64,000 bases of DNA from Alkalibacillus salilacus. GTDB taxonomy: Bacteria > Bacillota > Bacilli > Bacillales > Alkalibacillaceae. Made by a program: the position numbers and the translations under genes. The DNA is taken from positions 62,001 through 126,000 of the forward strand of contig NZ_JAUSTQ010000002.1 of the NCBI RefSeq assembly GCF_030812915.1. The letters run 5' to 3'. Below, piece by piece: positions 1 to 8,491 of the stretch. Position 1 is the stretch's first letter, and every line of letters starts with the position of its first letter. Below the pieces are notes generated by a model. It was not told the origin of the DNA and searched no databases. It worked only from the letters and a program-made list of their open reading frames with translations.

Positions 1-303
1 AGGACCAGAACAATTGTGATCATAGAGTTCAATTTCACTACCAAGTAAAATCGTTAACTCTCCATCTGATAAACCTCCTCCTTCTAATTCCTCGAAACCA
101 TGCTCCTGTACTAACTCAAGACACTCTTCGAAAACGAATGGTGAATGTGCATCAATTATGCCAATCATATCGAGCCCTTTTGCTTCTTTGACAAATGAAA
201 TAATTTGATGAAGAGTTAGCTGATCTGATGCCGTAATTTTTACAGCCTGATTCTCTTTAGTACGACCGATATGAATATGGCCATCAAAATAATAGGTTTG
301 CAT
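1..303 (-). CDS. yqxK: Endonuclease Q-like PHP-domain protein, N-terminal 101 residues (partial)
   Basis: The reading frame starts at an ATG at 303 and runs off the left edge without a stop. The visible part has the PHP-type metal-binding motif DGHIHIGR near residues 8-15 and a second IIDAHSP block near residue 48. This pattern matches the YqxK/endonuclease Q family, which in Thermococcales and Bacillus members cleaves DNA next to deaminated bases. The start lies 4 bases after the nudF stop, as in B. subtilis where yqxK neighbours nudF, so co-transcription is likely. Only the N-terminus is visible, so catalytic completeness cannot be judged. Confidence 0.8.
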   Translation of the reverse strand, partial: MQTYYFDGHIHIGRTKENQAVKITASDQLTLHQIISFVKEAKGLDMIGIIDAHSPFVFEECLELVQEHGFEELEGGGLSDGELTILLGSEIELYDHNCSGP

Positions 304-307
304 CTAT

Positions 308-859
308 TTATTCACCCTTTAGACGTTCAACCATGACGTAATAGATCGCCTGAATTGTTTTTGCATCATGGATGCGTTCCATTTTAACCAAATCTAATGC
401 TTCTTCTACTGTTACCTCAATTAGGTCAACGAATTCATCTTCGTCCATATCAGGGCGTTGCTCTAATAGGTTTAATCCTGTTGCTTGATATAAGTAAATA
501 ATTTCATCAGCAAAACCTGGCGATGTGTAATAGGAAACCAAATAGTCAAGTTGGTTTGCCTGATAACCTGTTTCCTCTTCTAACTCACGGTTTGCTGTTA
601 TTTTAGGCTCTTCTCCTTCTTCCAATTTTCCAGCTGGAATCTCAATAATACTTTTCCCTAATGCTTTACGGTATTGTTCGACCATCACGATCCGACCTTC
701 ATCTGTAAGGGCTAAAATACCAACAGCTCCAGGATGCCTCACTAATTCCCGCTTTGATACCTGCCCATCAGGAAGTTCAACATCTTCTACGTCAACATTA
801 ATAACTTTTCCTTTATAAATAGATTCTGTATGGATTGTTTTCTCAAAAAATTTACTCAA
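308..859 (-). CDS. nudF: ADP-ribose pyrophosphatase (Nudix hydrolase)
   Basis: This 183-residue protein carries a complete Nudix box at residues 77-99 (G77, E83, R91-E92, E94-E95, G98), the Mg2+-binding catalytic helix. NudF proteins hydrolyse ADP-ribose to AMP and ribose-5-phosphate. The length matches B. subtilis NudF (about 185 residues), and the downstream partner is the yqxK-like gene as in B. subtilis. The ATG at 859 is preceded on the minus strand by a purine-rich AGGTGA-type ribosome site. No disruption is seen. A related ADP-sugar pyrophosphatase activity cannot be excluded from sequence alone. Confidence 0.93.
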   Translation of the reverse strand: MSKFFEKTIHTESIYKGKVINVDVEDVELPDGQVSKRELVRHPGAVGILALTDEGRIVMVEQYRKALGKSIIEIPAGKLEEGEEPKITANRELEEETGYQANQLDYLVSYYTSPGFADEIIYLYQATGLNLLEQRPDMDEDEFVDLIEVTVEEALDLVKMERIHDAKTIQAIYYVMVERLKGE

Positions 860-1084
860 ATTAGTTCACCTCGTATTCATTTTATCATAACTAAGTCAGA
901 TTATATGGAGGATCGAGCACACTTTACTAGTCAGATGAGAGAAGATCATATATGTTACAACAACAAAATAATCTTCCCATTTTGGTTTGTGCTCATTTTT
1001 TCAAAAGAAATTAATCGTCATGATAATTACTTTAATATTAGAGAGAATAAAGTGGTATCTAGACAATTTTGAGGAGGCTTTTAA

Positions 1085-1939
1085 ATGGATAAAGATATGA
1101 ACTATGGTGATGATTATAAATATATCCCGGCAACTTCTATAGGCAGCGGTGTCGGAATTAATGTATTGCCAGATTTGTACAGCCATACTATCCAGATCGT
1201 TAATATAATTTTAGTTGGCAGTAGTAAGGAAGACTTTGTTTTAGTCGATGCAGGAATGCCTGAATCTGCAAACGAGATCATTTCTGTTGTAGAAGAACGT
1301 TTTGGTCCAAATAGTCGTCCTAAGGCAATCATCTTAACACATGGTCATTTCGATCATGTTGGTGCAATAATCGACTTGATTGACCACTGGAAAATTCCTG
1401 TTTATGCTCATGAGTTAGAGTTACCTTTTTTAACAGGAGAAAAGAGCTATCCAGAACCAGATCCTTCAGTTGAAGGTGGTATGGTGGCAAAGCTATCATC
1501 AATGTTCCCTAATGAGCCTGTCAACTTAGGAGAGTATGTAGAAAAACTCCCTTCTGATAGAAGTGTCCCATATATGTCTGGTTTTAATTGGATTCATACA
1601 CCTGGGCACACGCCAGGACATATTTCGTTATTCAGAGAAGATGACAGAACACTAATTGTAGGAGACGCATTTATTACAGTTAAACAAGAATCCCTTTTAA
1701 AAGTGTTAACGCAACAACAGGAAATAAGCGGACCACCAAGGTACCTCACACCTGATTGGAAAGCTGCGAAGGAATCAGTCGAAAAATTACAACAGTTGAA
1801 CCCGTCTGTTGCCATTACAGGCCACGGAATGCCGATATCTGGTGAATTATTATCGGAGAGTTTAGAGAAATTGGTTCAAGATTTCGATCATATTGCTGTG
1901 CCCGATTACGGTGAATATGTTAATAGGGATGAACATTAA
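1085..1939 (+). CDS. Metallo-beta-lactamase-fold hydrolase
   Basis: The 284-residue product has the canonical binuclear zinc motif THGHFDH at residues 85-91. A downstream HTPGHTPGH segment supplies further metal-ligand histidines, and a VGDAFI block contributes the bridging Asp. A GHG segment near the C-terminus supplies the last expected histidine. The ATG at 1085 follows a strong GAGGAGG ribosome site about 7 bases upstream. The substrate cannot be told from sequence: glyoxalase II-like, lactonase and other thioester hydrolases share this fold. It stands alone, about 225 bases after nudF and divergent from it. Confidence 0.85.
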   Translation: MDKDMNYGDDYKYIPATSIGSGVGINVLPDLYSHTIQIVNIILVGSSKEDFVLVDAGMPESANEIISVVEERFGPNSRPKAIILTHGHFDHVGAIIDLIDHWKIPVYAHELELPFLTGEKSYPEPDPSVEGGMVAKLSSMFPNEPVNLGEYVEKLPSDRSVPYMSGFNWIHTPGHTPGHISLFREDDRTLIVGDAFITVKQESLLKVLTQQQEISGPPRYLTPDWKAAKESVEKLQQLNPSVAITGHGMPISGELLSESLEKLVQDFDHIAVPDYGEYVNRDEH

Positions 1940-2082
1940 CAAAGACTATAATGTAAATGTCTATAAATTCTTCATTGTAAACAAAAAGCTCTTCTCTTCC
2001 ATCTTTTAATGATTCAGAACACAGTGACGTTTGTTTCTAACTTTTATGAGCAGTAAAATATAGTCTAAGGAGGGATCAAACG

Positions 2083-3009
2083 ATGCAAACGAATAGATTA
2101 GGACAAACAGACTTACATGTTTCCGAAATTGGCTTAGGATGTATGAATTTAGGGACAGATGAACAAAATGCTCAAGCTATTATTAAGGAAGCTACTCAAA
2201 ATGGAATCAATTACTTGGATACAGCCGATTTATATGGTTTTGGAGAAAATGAAAAAATAGTCGGCAAAGCTATAAAAGGGAATCGTGACAACCTCATAAT
2301 TGCGACTAAAGGTGGTAATCATTTTGAACCTGGTCAAGACAATTGGTATTGGGATCCATCTAAAGCTCACCTAAAAGAAGCTGTTAAAAATAGTCTACTT
2401 CGTTTAGGTTTAGATGACGTCGATCTATACCAGCTTCATGGCGGGACAATCGAAGACCCAATAGATGAAGTTGTTGAAACATTTGAGGAATTACAACAAG
2501 AAGGGTTAATTCGTCATGTCGGATTATCTTCAATTCGCCCTAATGTCATTAAAGCATTCGTTAATCGCATGAACATATCAAGTGTTATGATGCAATATAG
2601 TATGATCGATAGACGACCTGAAGAGAATATGCTCGACTATTTAGATGATCATCAAGTTAGTGTGATGGTTCGCGGTGCATTAGGCAAAGGAATGCTAACG
2701 GACCAAGGAATAAAACAATGGAAAACAAAGGGTCAGAATGGTTTTCTAGATTATAGTGCAGAAGAACTGAAACATTTGATTGAACAGGTAGAATTAACCG
2801 CAAACAATCATGAGGTTTCACCTCAAGCTCTAGCTATGAGTTATGCATTAGAACACCCTGCTGTTTCAAGTTTAATTTTAGGAGCAAGTCATCCAGAACA
2901 AGTTAGAAAGAATCTTGAAGCTTATCACAACCGTCCGACTGAATCGTACATTTTCAACAATCTAATGCCTTCATTAAAAACTCAAATATATGAGCAACAC
3001 CGTGCTTAA
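2083..3009 (+). CDS. yqkF: Aldo/keto reductase, YqkF type
   Basis: This 308-residue protein begins with the RLGQTDLHVSEIGLGCM signature of the aldo/keto reductase superfamily. It has the expected tetrad elements: YLDTADLYG (Asp, Tyr), IATKGG (Lys) and LYQLHGG (His). The C-terminal LILGASHPEQ block is the usual nicotinamide-cofactor phosphate-binding region. It probably reduces aldehydes or ketones with NADPH; the physiological substrate is unknown. The length and the position close to nudF match B. subtilis yqkF. AAGGAGGG precedes the ATG by about 7 bases. Confidence 0.9.
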   Translation: MQTNRLGQTDLHVSEIGLGCMNLGTDEQNAQAIIKEATQNGINYLDTADLYGFGENEKIVGKAIKGNRDNLIIATKGGNHFEPGQDNWYWDPSKAHLKEAVKNSLLRLGLDDVDLYQLHGGTIEDPIDEVVETFEELQQEGLIRHVGLSSIRPNVIKAFVNRMNISSVMMQYSMIDRRPEENMLDYLDDHQVSVMVRGALGKGMLTDQGIKQWKTKGQNGFLDYSAEELKHLIEQVELTANNHEVSPQALAMSYALEHPAVSSLILGASHPEQVRKNLEAYHNRPTESYIFNNLMPSLKTQIYEQHRA

Positions 3010-3015
3010 AACACT

Positions 3016-3052
3016 AATAGCTGAGCAAATCACCAGATTATGCTCAGCTATT
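3016..3052. terminator. Bidirectional rho-independent terminator between yqkF and yqjP
   Basis: A 12-bp perfect inverted repeat (3016-3027 with 3041-3052, core AATAGCTGAGCA) is followed by TTATTATT on the plus strand. It lies between convergent genes, so it probably ends both. Confidence 0.8.
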
Positions 3053-3074
3053 ATTATTGATGTAAGCACCTCAC

Positions 3075-4037
3075 TTACGTATATAATGGTGCTAGTTTAT
3101 ATGTTAATACACCATTTCTTATGATTGAATCCACATATCCCGCTTCTTCCAAATAATCGAGTTGCCCAATCGTTTCAGACATCGTTAACCCAAATTGTTT
3201 ATCATAATGTTTCGGGAATAAAAACTGACAGACTTCAAATGGGGTTACCTCATGATCTCGAACATAATCCAAAACTTTTTGAGCTCGTTCTTCCTGCCTC
3301 TGCAGGCGATGATCGATTAATTTAGGTTGAAACTCAAATATGTCACCGTGACCAGGTAAGACCGTTTCAATATTGAATGACTGTAAATTCTTTAAAGTTC
3401 TTCGATAATGTAACAATGGTTTGGGGCGTTCATTTCCTGGAAGTGGTGCTTCTAAAATCGGATTTGATGAAATGTGTTTTAATAAATGATCCCCTGCCAC
3501 CATTGTGTGATCCATTTCGTTTAGGAAAGACAAATGACTTTGTGCATGACCTTTCGTTTCTATAATACGCCAGTTCTCAAGACCAGGTATCTCTTGACCT
3601 TCATCAATGATGTTCGTTAATTCACGCTTTCCTTGAAAACGAAAAGCATTGTGGATCGTTTTTTGAACATTACGATACTGTTCGGGAACTGCAAACTTGT
3701 CATATAGGGATGAAAAATAGGCTTCATAATGAGCGAAATAAGCTTCATCTTGTTTTAACCACAGATTTGTAATAGCATGCCCGTACACAGCATTTACATT
3801 TTCAAATCGATGAATAAGCCCTGTATGATCTGGATGGTGATGGGTCAGAACAATTTGTTGAATATCGTTTGGTTTCAGACCCATTTCATTTAATTGTTTC
3901 ACCATGGCTTCCCAAGCTTCCTCCGTGTCAACACCTGCATCAAACATCGTAATCGGGTCTTCTTTTAATATATAACAATGCACGTCCCCCACCGCATATG
4001 GTGTAGGTAAAGTTATTTGATATATCGTATTATTCAT
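3075..4037 (-). CDS. yqjP: Metallo-beta-lactamase-fold hydrolase, YqjP type
   Basis: The product is 320 residues when started at the ATG at 4037. This start is preferred because AAAGGTGG lies about 8 bases upstream; the further upstream GTG at 4049 falls inside that ribosome site. The motif LTHHHPDH provides the zinc ligands, with further His/Asp at ETKGHAQSH, VAGDHLL and LPGHGD. A C-terminal winged-helix-like tail follows the catalytic domain. Length and position next to the yqjN-like peptidase match B. subtilis YqjP (about 319 residues). The substrate is unknown. Confidence 0.87.
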   Translation of the reverse strand: MNNTIYQITLPTPYAVGDVHCYILKEDPITMFDAGVDTEEAWEAMVKQLNEMGLKPNDIQQIVLTHHHPDHTGLIHRFENVNAVYGHAITNLWLKQDEAYFAHYEAYFSSLYDKFAVPEQYRNVQKTIHNAFRFQGKRELTNIIDEGQEIPGLENWRIIETKGHAQSHLSFLNEMDHTMVAGDHLLKHISSNPILEAPLPGNERPKPLLHYRRTLKNLQSFNIETVLPGHGDIFEFQPKLIDHRLQRQEERAQKVLDYVRDHEVTPFEVCQFLFPKHYDKQFGLTMSETIGQLDYLEEAGYVDSIIRNGVLTYKLAPLYT

Positions 4038-4104
4038 AGAATAAGCCACCTTTACAACATTTCTTATTATTATATTACAATATTACTAATAAAATCTAAT
4101 TCGA

Positions 4105-5721
4105 TCACGATTCATAAAAGACCTTTTCTATTGCACTGGACAAAATATCAGGTAATACGTTGAATGAATACTCTAATTCTAATCGCTCTGTCCACTGATG
4201 AGGAACTTTACCATACGGACCAACATTAACGGTTGGAATAGCTATATTTGATTTTGTAATATAATGTCCATGAAAACGCTGCAGGGGCATGTTTTGGGCT
4301 AATAAACTTATATCATATTCTTCGTTCAATTGTTCTCCTATAAAACTCAAATCAGATATTCCGTTAAAATAAAATTTTCGCTTACTATCATAACCTTCTG
4401 ATGAAATAGCGGATTGAACCTCATCCACAACGTTCATTACTTTTCGACTATTACTAGTAACAGCAGGGTAAAATGGTGGACTATAAAACAACACCATCAT
4501 TGGTGCCAAGTGTTGGCAAAACTTAGAGAGTTCTTGTACGAATTGGATCGTTAATTCCCGTTCAGTTAACCGAGAATTTTCATTTATCTGTTCTAATTTA
4601 TGATGAATGTATTGTTCTCCATGACGTTTTACAGCTTCATCATACAGTTGAGAAAATGTTAGGACATTAATTGAAACCTGATAGGAAGAGCCTTCTAAAT
4701 TGGCGACTGACTGGTATTGGTTATATTGCTTTAATAAATGGTTTTCAATGTCTTCTTTGGCTTCTTCCATAATCGAAAATAGCTTAGCATTTATATTAGA
4801 AACGGTTTGTTTCATAAATAATATATTATACATTGCTACAGCACTCACCGTCGTTTTAACCGAATAATCTTCTTTTAAATCTCGCATCATTAAGCTGACA
4901 GGTGGAGGTGTCACTTCCTCCCCTACTTTTTCAATAAAGTCTGTATTTAATTCAAGCTTATGATTGAGAACACTGAGCATGAAATTCGCATTTAATCCTT
5001 GAAATGGCTCGCCAACATGTGTTTCTTTACCATAGCACAAGAAACCTGGTAATGCTTTACCTAAAGAACCTGTATAAACATAGTTCTGTTCGTCTTCCCT
5101 ATGCTGACGGAAAGCCGACTCACTATTAATGCATAATTGAAACGCTAAGTTATGTTGTTTTTGAAAATCATCTAAATACTTAACAGATTCAATCATACCT
5201 TGAGAATTCACTTCTTCATCCGGAACGACTAAAATTAACACATTACCAGAAAACGTTCCATTTAAGGCTCGTTCAATCATCGATAAATGTATAGCTGTCC
5301 CAGCTTTCATATCCATCGTCCCTCTACCAAATAACCATTCACCTTTACTTAAATCATCTCTAGCTTCTTGCGGTAATGCATCTTGGTGTTGTTTAAGTGA
5401 AGTTGTTAATTGATTAGGAGAAAAGGCTAAATCTTGAAACACACCATATCCTTCAGTATCAACAACGTCTATATGACTTAGTAAAATCACCGTGTCTTCA
5501 GTTTCTGGCTCTGCTTTAACCAAGCCCATCAGAGCTTCACGTCCATCACTCAGTGGAATCTTGTTAAGATAATCTGGATGTTGTTGAAAATATGAAGCTT
5601 CATGAAGCCAATCATAAATTCTAATCACGATATCTTTTTCAGACTTAGAATATGTTACACTTGGATATTCAACAAGCTCTATTAATAACTGTTTTAATTC
5701 TTCTTTTGACTGCCATTTCAT
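4105..5721 (-). CDS. yqjN: M20 family peptidase, RocB-like (YqjN)
   Basis: A 538-residue protein with M20 metallopeptidase signatures: LLSHIDVVDTEG (first zinc histidine and catalytic Asp), LFGRGTMDMKAG (bridging Asp) and VVPDEEVNSQG (catalytic Glu pair). The family is annotated as involved in amino-acid degradation, by analogy with arginine-utilisation protein RocB; the exact substrate is unproven. The ATG at 5721 is preferred to the GTG at 5730 because AAGGGTGA sits about 5 bases before it. It lies upstream of yqjP on the same strand, as in B. subtilis. Confidence 0.87.
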   Translation of the reverse strand: MKWQSKEELKQLLIELVEYPSVTYSKSEKDIVIRIYDWLHEASYFQQHPDYLNKIPLSDGREALMGLVKAEPETEDTVILLSHIDVVDTEGYGVFQDLAFSPNQLTTSLKQHQDALPQEARDDLSKGEWLFGRGTMDMKAGTAIHLSMIERALNGTFSGNVLILVVPDEEVNSQGMIESVKYLDDFQKQHNLAFQLCINSESAFRQHREDEQNYVYTGSLGKALPGFLCYGKETHVGEPFQGLNANFMLSVLNHKLELNTDFIEKVGEEVTPPPVSLMMRDLKEDYSVKTTVSAVAMYNILFMKQTVSNINAKLFSIMEEAKEDIENHLLKQYNQYQSVANLEGSSYQVSINVLTFSQLYDEAVKRHGEQYIHHKLEQINENSRLTERELTIQFVQELSKFCQHLAPMMVLFYSPPFYPAVTSNSRKVMNVVDEVQSAISSEGYDSKRKFYFNGISDLSFIGEQLNEEYDISLLAQNMPLQRFHGHYITKSNIAIPTVNVGPYGKVPHQWTERLELEYSFNVLPDILSSAIEKVFYES

Positions 5722-5779
5722 AATCGTCACCCTTTATATTGACTTTTCTGACATCATACACCACAATCATAACAGAGAA

Positions 5780-6511
5780 TTGAAAGAGGTGTTGGCAATT
5801 CATACGAAAATTTTTGCTCACCGAGGCGCAAGCCGATATGCACCAGAAAACACCATGTCTGCTTTTCAATTAGCTCATAAACAAGGAGCAGGTGGAATTG
5901 AACTTGATATTCACTTATCACGTGATAATGAGATCGTCGTTATTCATGATGAAACGCTGAAACGAACAACAAACCATTCTGGATTAGTGAATCATTTCAC
6001 CCTTCAAGAACTACAAGCCCTTGATGCCGGCAGTTGGTTCCATCAGGATTTTAGCCAAGCCGTCATACCGAGTCTTGAACAAGTGTTAAATTGGGTTAAA
6101 ACAACCGATTTACACCTTAATATTGAATTAAAAACAGATACCATTCCATATCATCAAATTGAAGATCGGGTAGTTGAGCTTATCGAACATTTTCGATTAG
6201 AAGATAGAACAATCTTATCCTGTTTTAATCCATCAACTATTCATCATTTGCATTCAATTCAAAATCACATAGAACTGGCGTGGTTAAGACAAAAGCGAAC
6301 CAAAAACTTAGCTTATCAATTAGGTGCTATTGGAGCAGATAGTGTTCATATTCACCAGCGTCTATTAGGTGGCCCTATGACTCATGAAATTCAGACGAAA
6401 CAGATTCCTTTTCGTGTTTTTACTGTTAATAAAGCTAAACAATGGAAACAATGCTTAAATCTACATGCTAACGGGTTAATAACAGATATCCCAGATCTAA
6501 TGAAGGAGTGA
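5780..6511 (+). CDS. Glycerophosphodiester phosphodiesterase
   Basis: The N-terminus carries FAHRGASRYAPENT, then GGIELDIHLSRDNEIVVIHDE, the metal-binding and catalytic His/Glu/Asp set of GDPD enzymes. NIELKTD and the C-terminal VFTVNK and GLITDIPD complete the TIM barrel. The length (about 243 residues) is normal. The enzyme releases glycerol-3-phosphate from deacylated phospholipids. The start is uncertain: TTG at 5780 has a weak ribosome site, TTG at 5792 lies immediately after AAAGAGGTG, and the family usually begins only a few residues before FAHRG. The stop overlaps the ribosome site of namA, so the two are co-transcribed. Confidence 0.88.
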   Translation: MKEVLAIHTKIFAHRGASRYAPENTMSAFQLAHKQGAGGIELDIHLSRDNEIVVIHDETLKRTTNHSGLVNHFTLQELQALDAGSWFHQDFSQAVIPSLEQVLNWVKTTDLHLNIELKTDTIPYHQIEDRVVELIEHFRLEDRTILSCFNPSTIHHLHSIQNHIELAWLRQKRTKNLAYQLGAIGADSVHIHQRLLGGPMTHEIQTKQIPFRVFTVNKAKQWKQCLNLHANGLITDIPDLMKE

Positions 6512-6517
6512 CAAACC

Positions 6518-7537
6518 TTGGATACTAAACTTTTTTCACCTATTACATTTGAAAATGTAGAACTTAAAAATCGTATCGTGATGTCACCTATGTGTATGTA
6601 CTCATGCCATAATCAAGATGGTCGTGTGACACCATTTCATATCACACATTACGAAAGTCGAGCAGTGGGTCAAGCTGGTCTTGTTATGCTTGAAGCATCA
6701 GCTGTTCAACCTGAGGGTAGAATTTCATATGAAGACCTTGGGATTTGGTCTGATGAACAGATCGATGGCCTACAACAAGTGACTTCAAGAATACATGCTC
6801 ACGGGGCAAAATCAGCTATCCAATTAGCTCATGCAGGGCGTAAAGCTAATTTAGACGAAACCATTCATGCGCCTTCTCCATTACCATTTAATGAACAATT
6901 ACCTAAGCCAACAGAGATGACACAAGACGACATTCAGGCTACAATCGAGGCCTTCGGTGACGCCGCTAGACGTGCAAGTGAAGCAAACTTTGATATTATC
7001 GAAATTCACGCTGCACACGGCTATTTAATCAACCAGTTTCTATCACCCTTAACGAATACACGTGATGATCAGTACGGTGGTGATTTACATAATCGAATGC
7101 GCTTTTTGCTAGAGATTATTGAAGCTGTCCAGCAAACTTGGAACGGACCGATTTTCGTTCGCCTTTCAACAGCTGAATACCATGAAAAAGGTAATGAATT
7201 ATCAGATATCATTCAAATATCAGAAGCATTAAAACAAAAAGGTATTTCTCTAATTGACTGCAGTTCAGGGGGCGTTGTGCCTGCTCGAATTAAACCTTAC
7301 CCAGGCTATCAAATCCCTATGGCGGATCAAATTCGAAATCAAGCTAGAATATCAACTGGTGCCGTAGGTCTCATTACAACAGGCATTCAGTCTGAAGAAA
7401 TTCTTCAAAATAACCGAGCTGATTTAATCTTTATCGGCAGACAAATGTTACTTAATCCATATTGGGCTAAGCAAGCTGCTCTTGAATTAAATGAAACAAT
7501 AGAAAGTCCGAAACAATATGAACGTGGTTGGCGATAA
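6518..7537 (+). CDS. namA: NADPH dehydrogenase, old yellow enzyme family (YqjM)
   Basis: The 339-residue product closely follows the YqjM/NamA pattern: an N-terminal KNRIVMSPMCMYS containing the FMN-proximal Cys, HAGRKA, EIHAAHGYLINQFLSP with the paired substrate-binding histidines, and a C-terminal FIGRQMLLNP plus terminal R-G-W-R. These enzymes reduce alpha,beta-unsaturated carbonyls and nitro compounds using FMN and NADPH, probably in oxidative or electrophile stress. It starts with TTG at 6518, placed about 9 bases after AAGGAGTG. It follows the phosphodiesterase directly and precedes rnz in the same orientation. Confidence 0.93.
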   Translation: MDTKLFSPITFENVELKNRIVMSPMCMYSCHNQDGRVTPFHITHYESRAVGQAGLVMLEASAVQPEGRISYEDLGIWSDEQIDGLQQVTSRIHAHGAKSAIQLAHAGRKANLDETIHAPSPLPFNEQLPKPTEMTQDDIQATIEAFGDAARRASEANFDIIEIHAAHGYLINQFLSPLTNTRDDQYGGDLHNRMRFLLEIIEAVQQTWNGPIFVRLSTAEYHEKGNELSDIIQISEALKQKGISLIDCSSGGVVPARIKPYPGYQIPMADQIRNQARISTGAVGLITTGIQSEEILQNNRADLIFIGRQMLLNPYWAKQAALELNETIESPKQYERGWR

Positions 7538-7561
7538 AAGCATTAATAGGAGGCATTCATC

Positions 7562-8488
7562 GTGGAATTAACTTTTTTAGGAACTGGTTCAGGCGTTCCT
7601 TCTAAACAACGGAATGTATCTTCATTGGCATTACAAATGCATCAAGAACGTGATGAAATTTGGCTTTTTGATTGCGGTGAAGCTACTCAACACCAAATCT
7701 TACAGACGACCATTAAACCGCGTAAAATTACAAAAATTTTCATTACTCATATTCACGGTGATCATATTTTTGGCTTACCAGGATTACTGAGTAGTCGATC
7801 ATTTCAAGATGGCAATACGACTTTAGAGATCTATGGACCTAAGGGTGTTCAGGAATTTGTTGAATCTGCTCTAACATTATCTGAAACTCGCTTAAGGTAT
7901 CCGATCCATTACCAAGAACTTCATGAGGGAGTCATCTTTGAAGATGAACATATTCGGGTTAAATCAATGCAACTTGTGCATGGGGTTCCATCATATGGAT
8001 TCGTGATCGAAGAGGCTAATCAAATCGGCCCTCTTTTACCAGATCGTCTGAAAAGCTTAGGCATTAAGCCTGGTCCCATTTATGAACAAATTAAAGCGAA
8101 TGAGGTTGTGACATTAAATGATGGAACGACGATTAATCGTGATGACGTGACAGGGCCGATGATTCCAGGCAGAAAAATAGCTATTTTAGGTGATACATTG
8201 CCATATGATCGAACGATTGATTTCATTCGAAATTCTAACGTGTTAGTCCATGAAGCAACGTTTATCGATGAAGATGCAGATTTAGCCAGTGATTATAACC
8301 ATTCAACTAACACACAAGCTGTTAAAATTGCAGATGAAGCGCAAGTTAAACATGTCTTGTTAAATCATATTTCAAGCCGGTATTTACGACAAGACTTAGA
8401 AAATGAACTAGATACACTTAAACAAATTCATCCTTCAGTCAATTACGTCTATGACTTCGATACATTTCAAATCCAAAAGGAGGGATAG
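7562..8488 (+). CDS. rnz: Ribonuclease Z (tRNA 3'-processing endonuclease)
   Basis: The 308-residue protein begins LTFLGTGSGVPSKQRN, typical of RNase Z. It has the zinc motif THIHGDH at residues 62-68, then LVHGVPSYGF, AILGDT, LVHEAT and a C-terminal LNHISSR, which complete the two-metal site. It removes 3' trailers from tRNA precursors lacking an encoded CCA. The start is GTG at 7562 after AGGAGG. Length equals B. subtilis Rnz (about 307 residues). It is followed 3 bases later by the aldehyde dehydrogenase. Confidence 0.95.
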   Translation: MELTFLGTGSGVPSKQRNVSSLALQMHQERDEIWLFDCGEATQHQILQTTIKPRKITKIFITHIHGDHIFGLPGLLSSRSFQDGNTTLEIYGPKGVQEFVESALTLSETRLRYPIHYQELHEGVIFEDEHIRVKSMQLVHGVPSYGFVIEEANQIGPLLPDRLKSLGIKPGPIYEQIKANEVVTLNDGTTINRDDVTGPMIPGRKIAILGDTLPYDRTIDFIRNSNVLVHEATFIDEDADLASDYNHSTNTQAVKIADEAQVKHVLLNHISSRYLRQDLENELDTLKQIHPSVNYVYDFDTFQIQKEG

Positions 8489-8491
8489 AAC

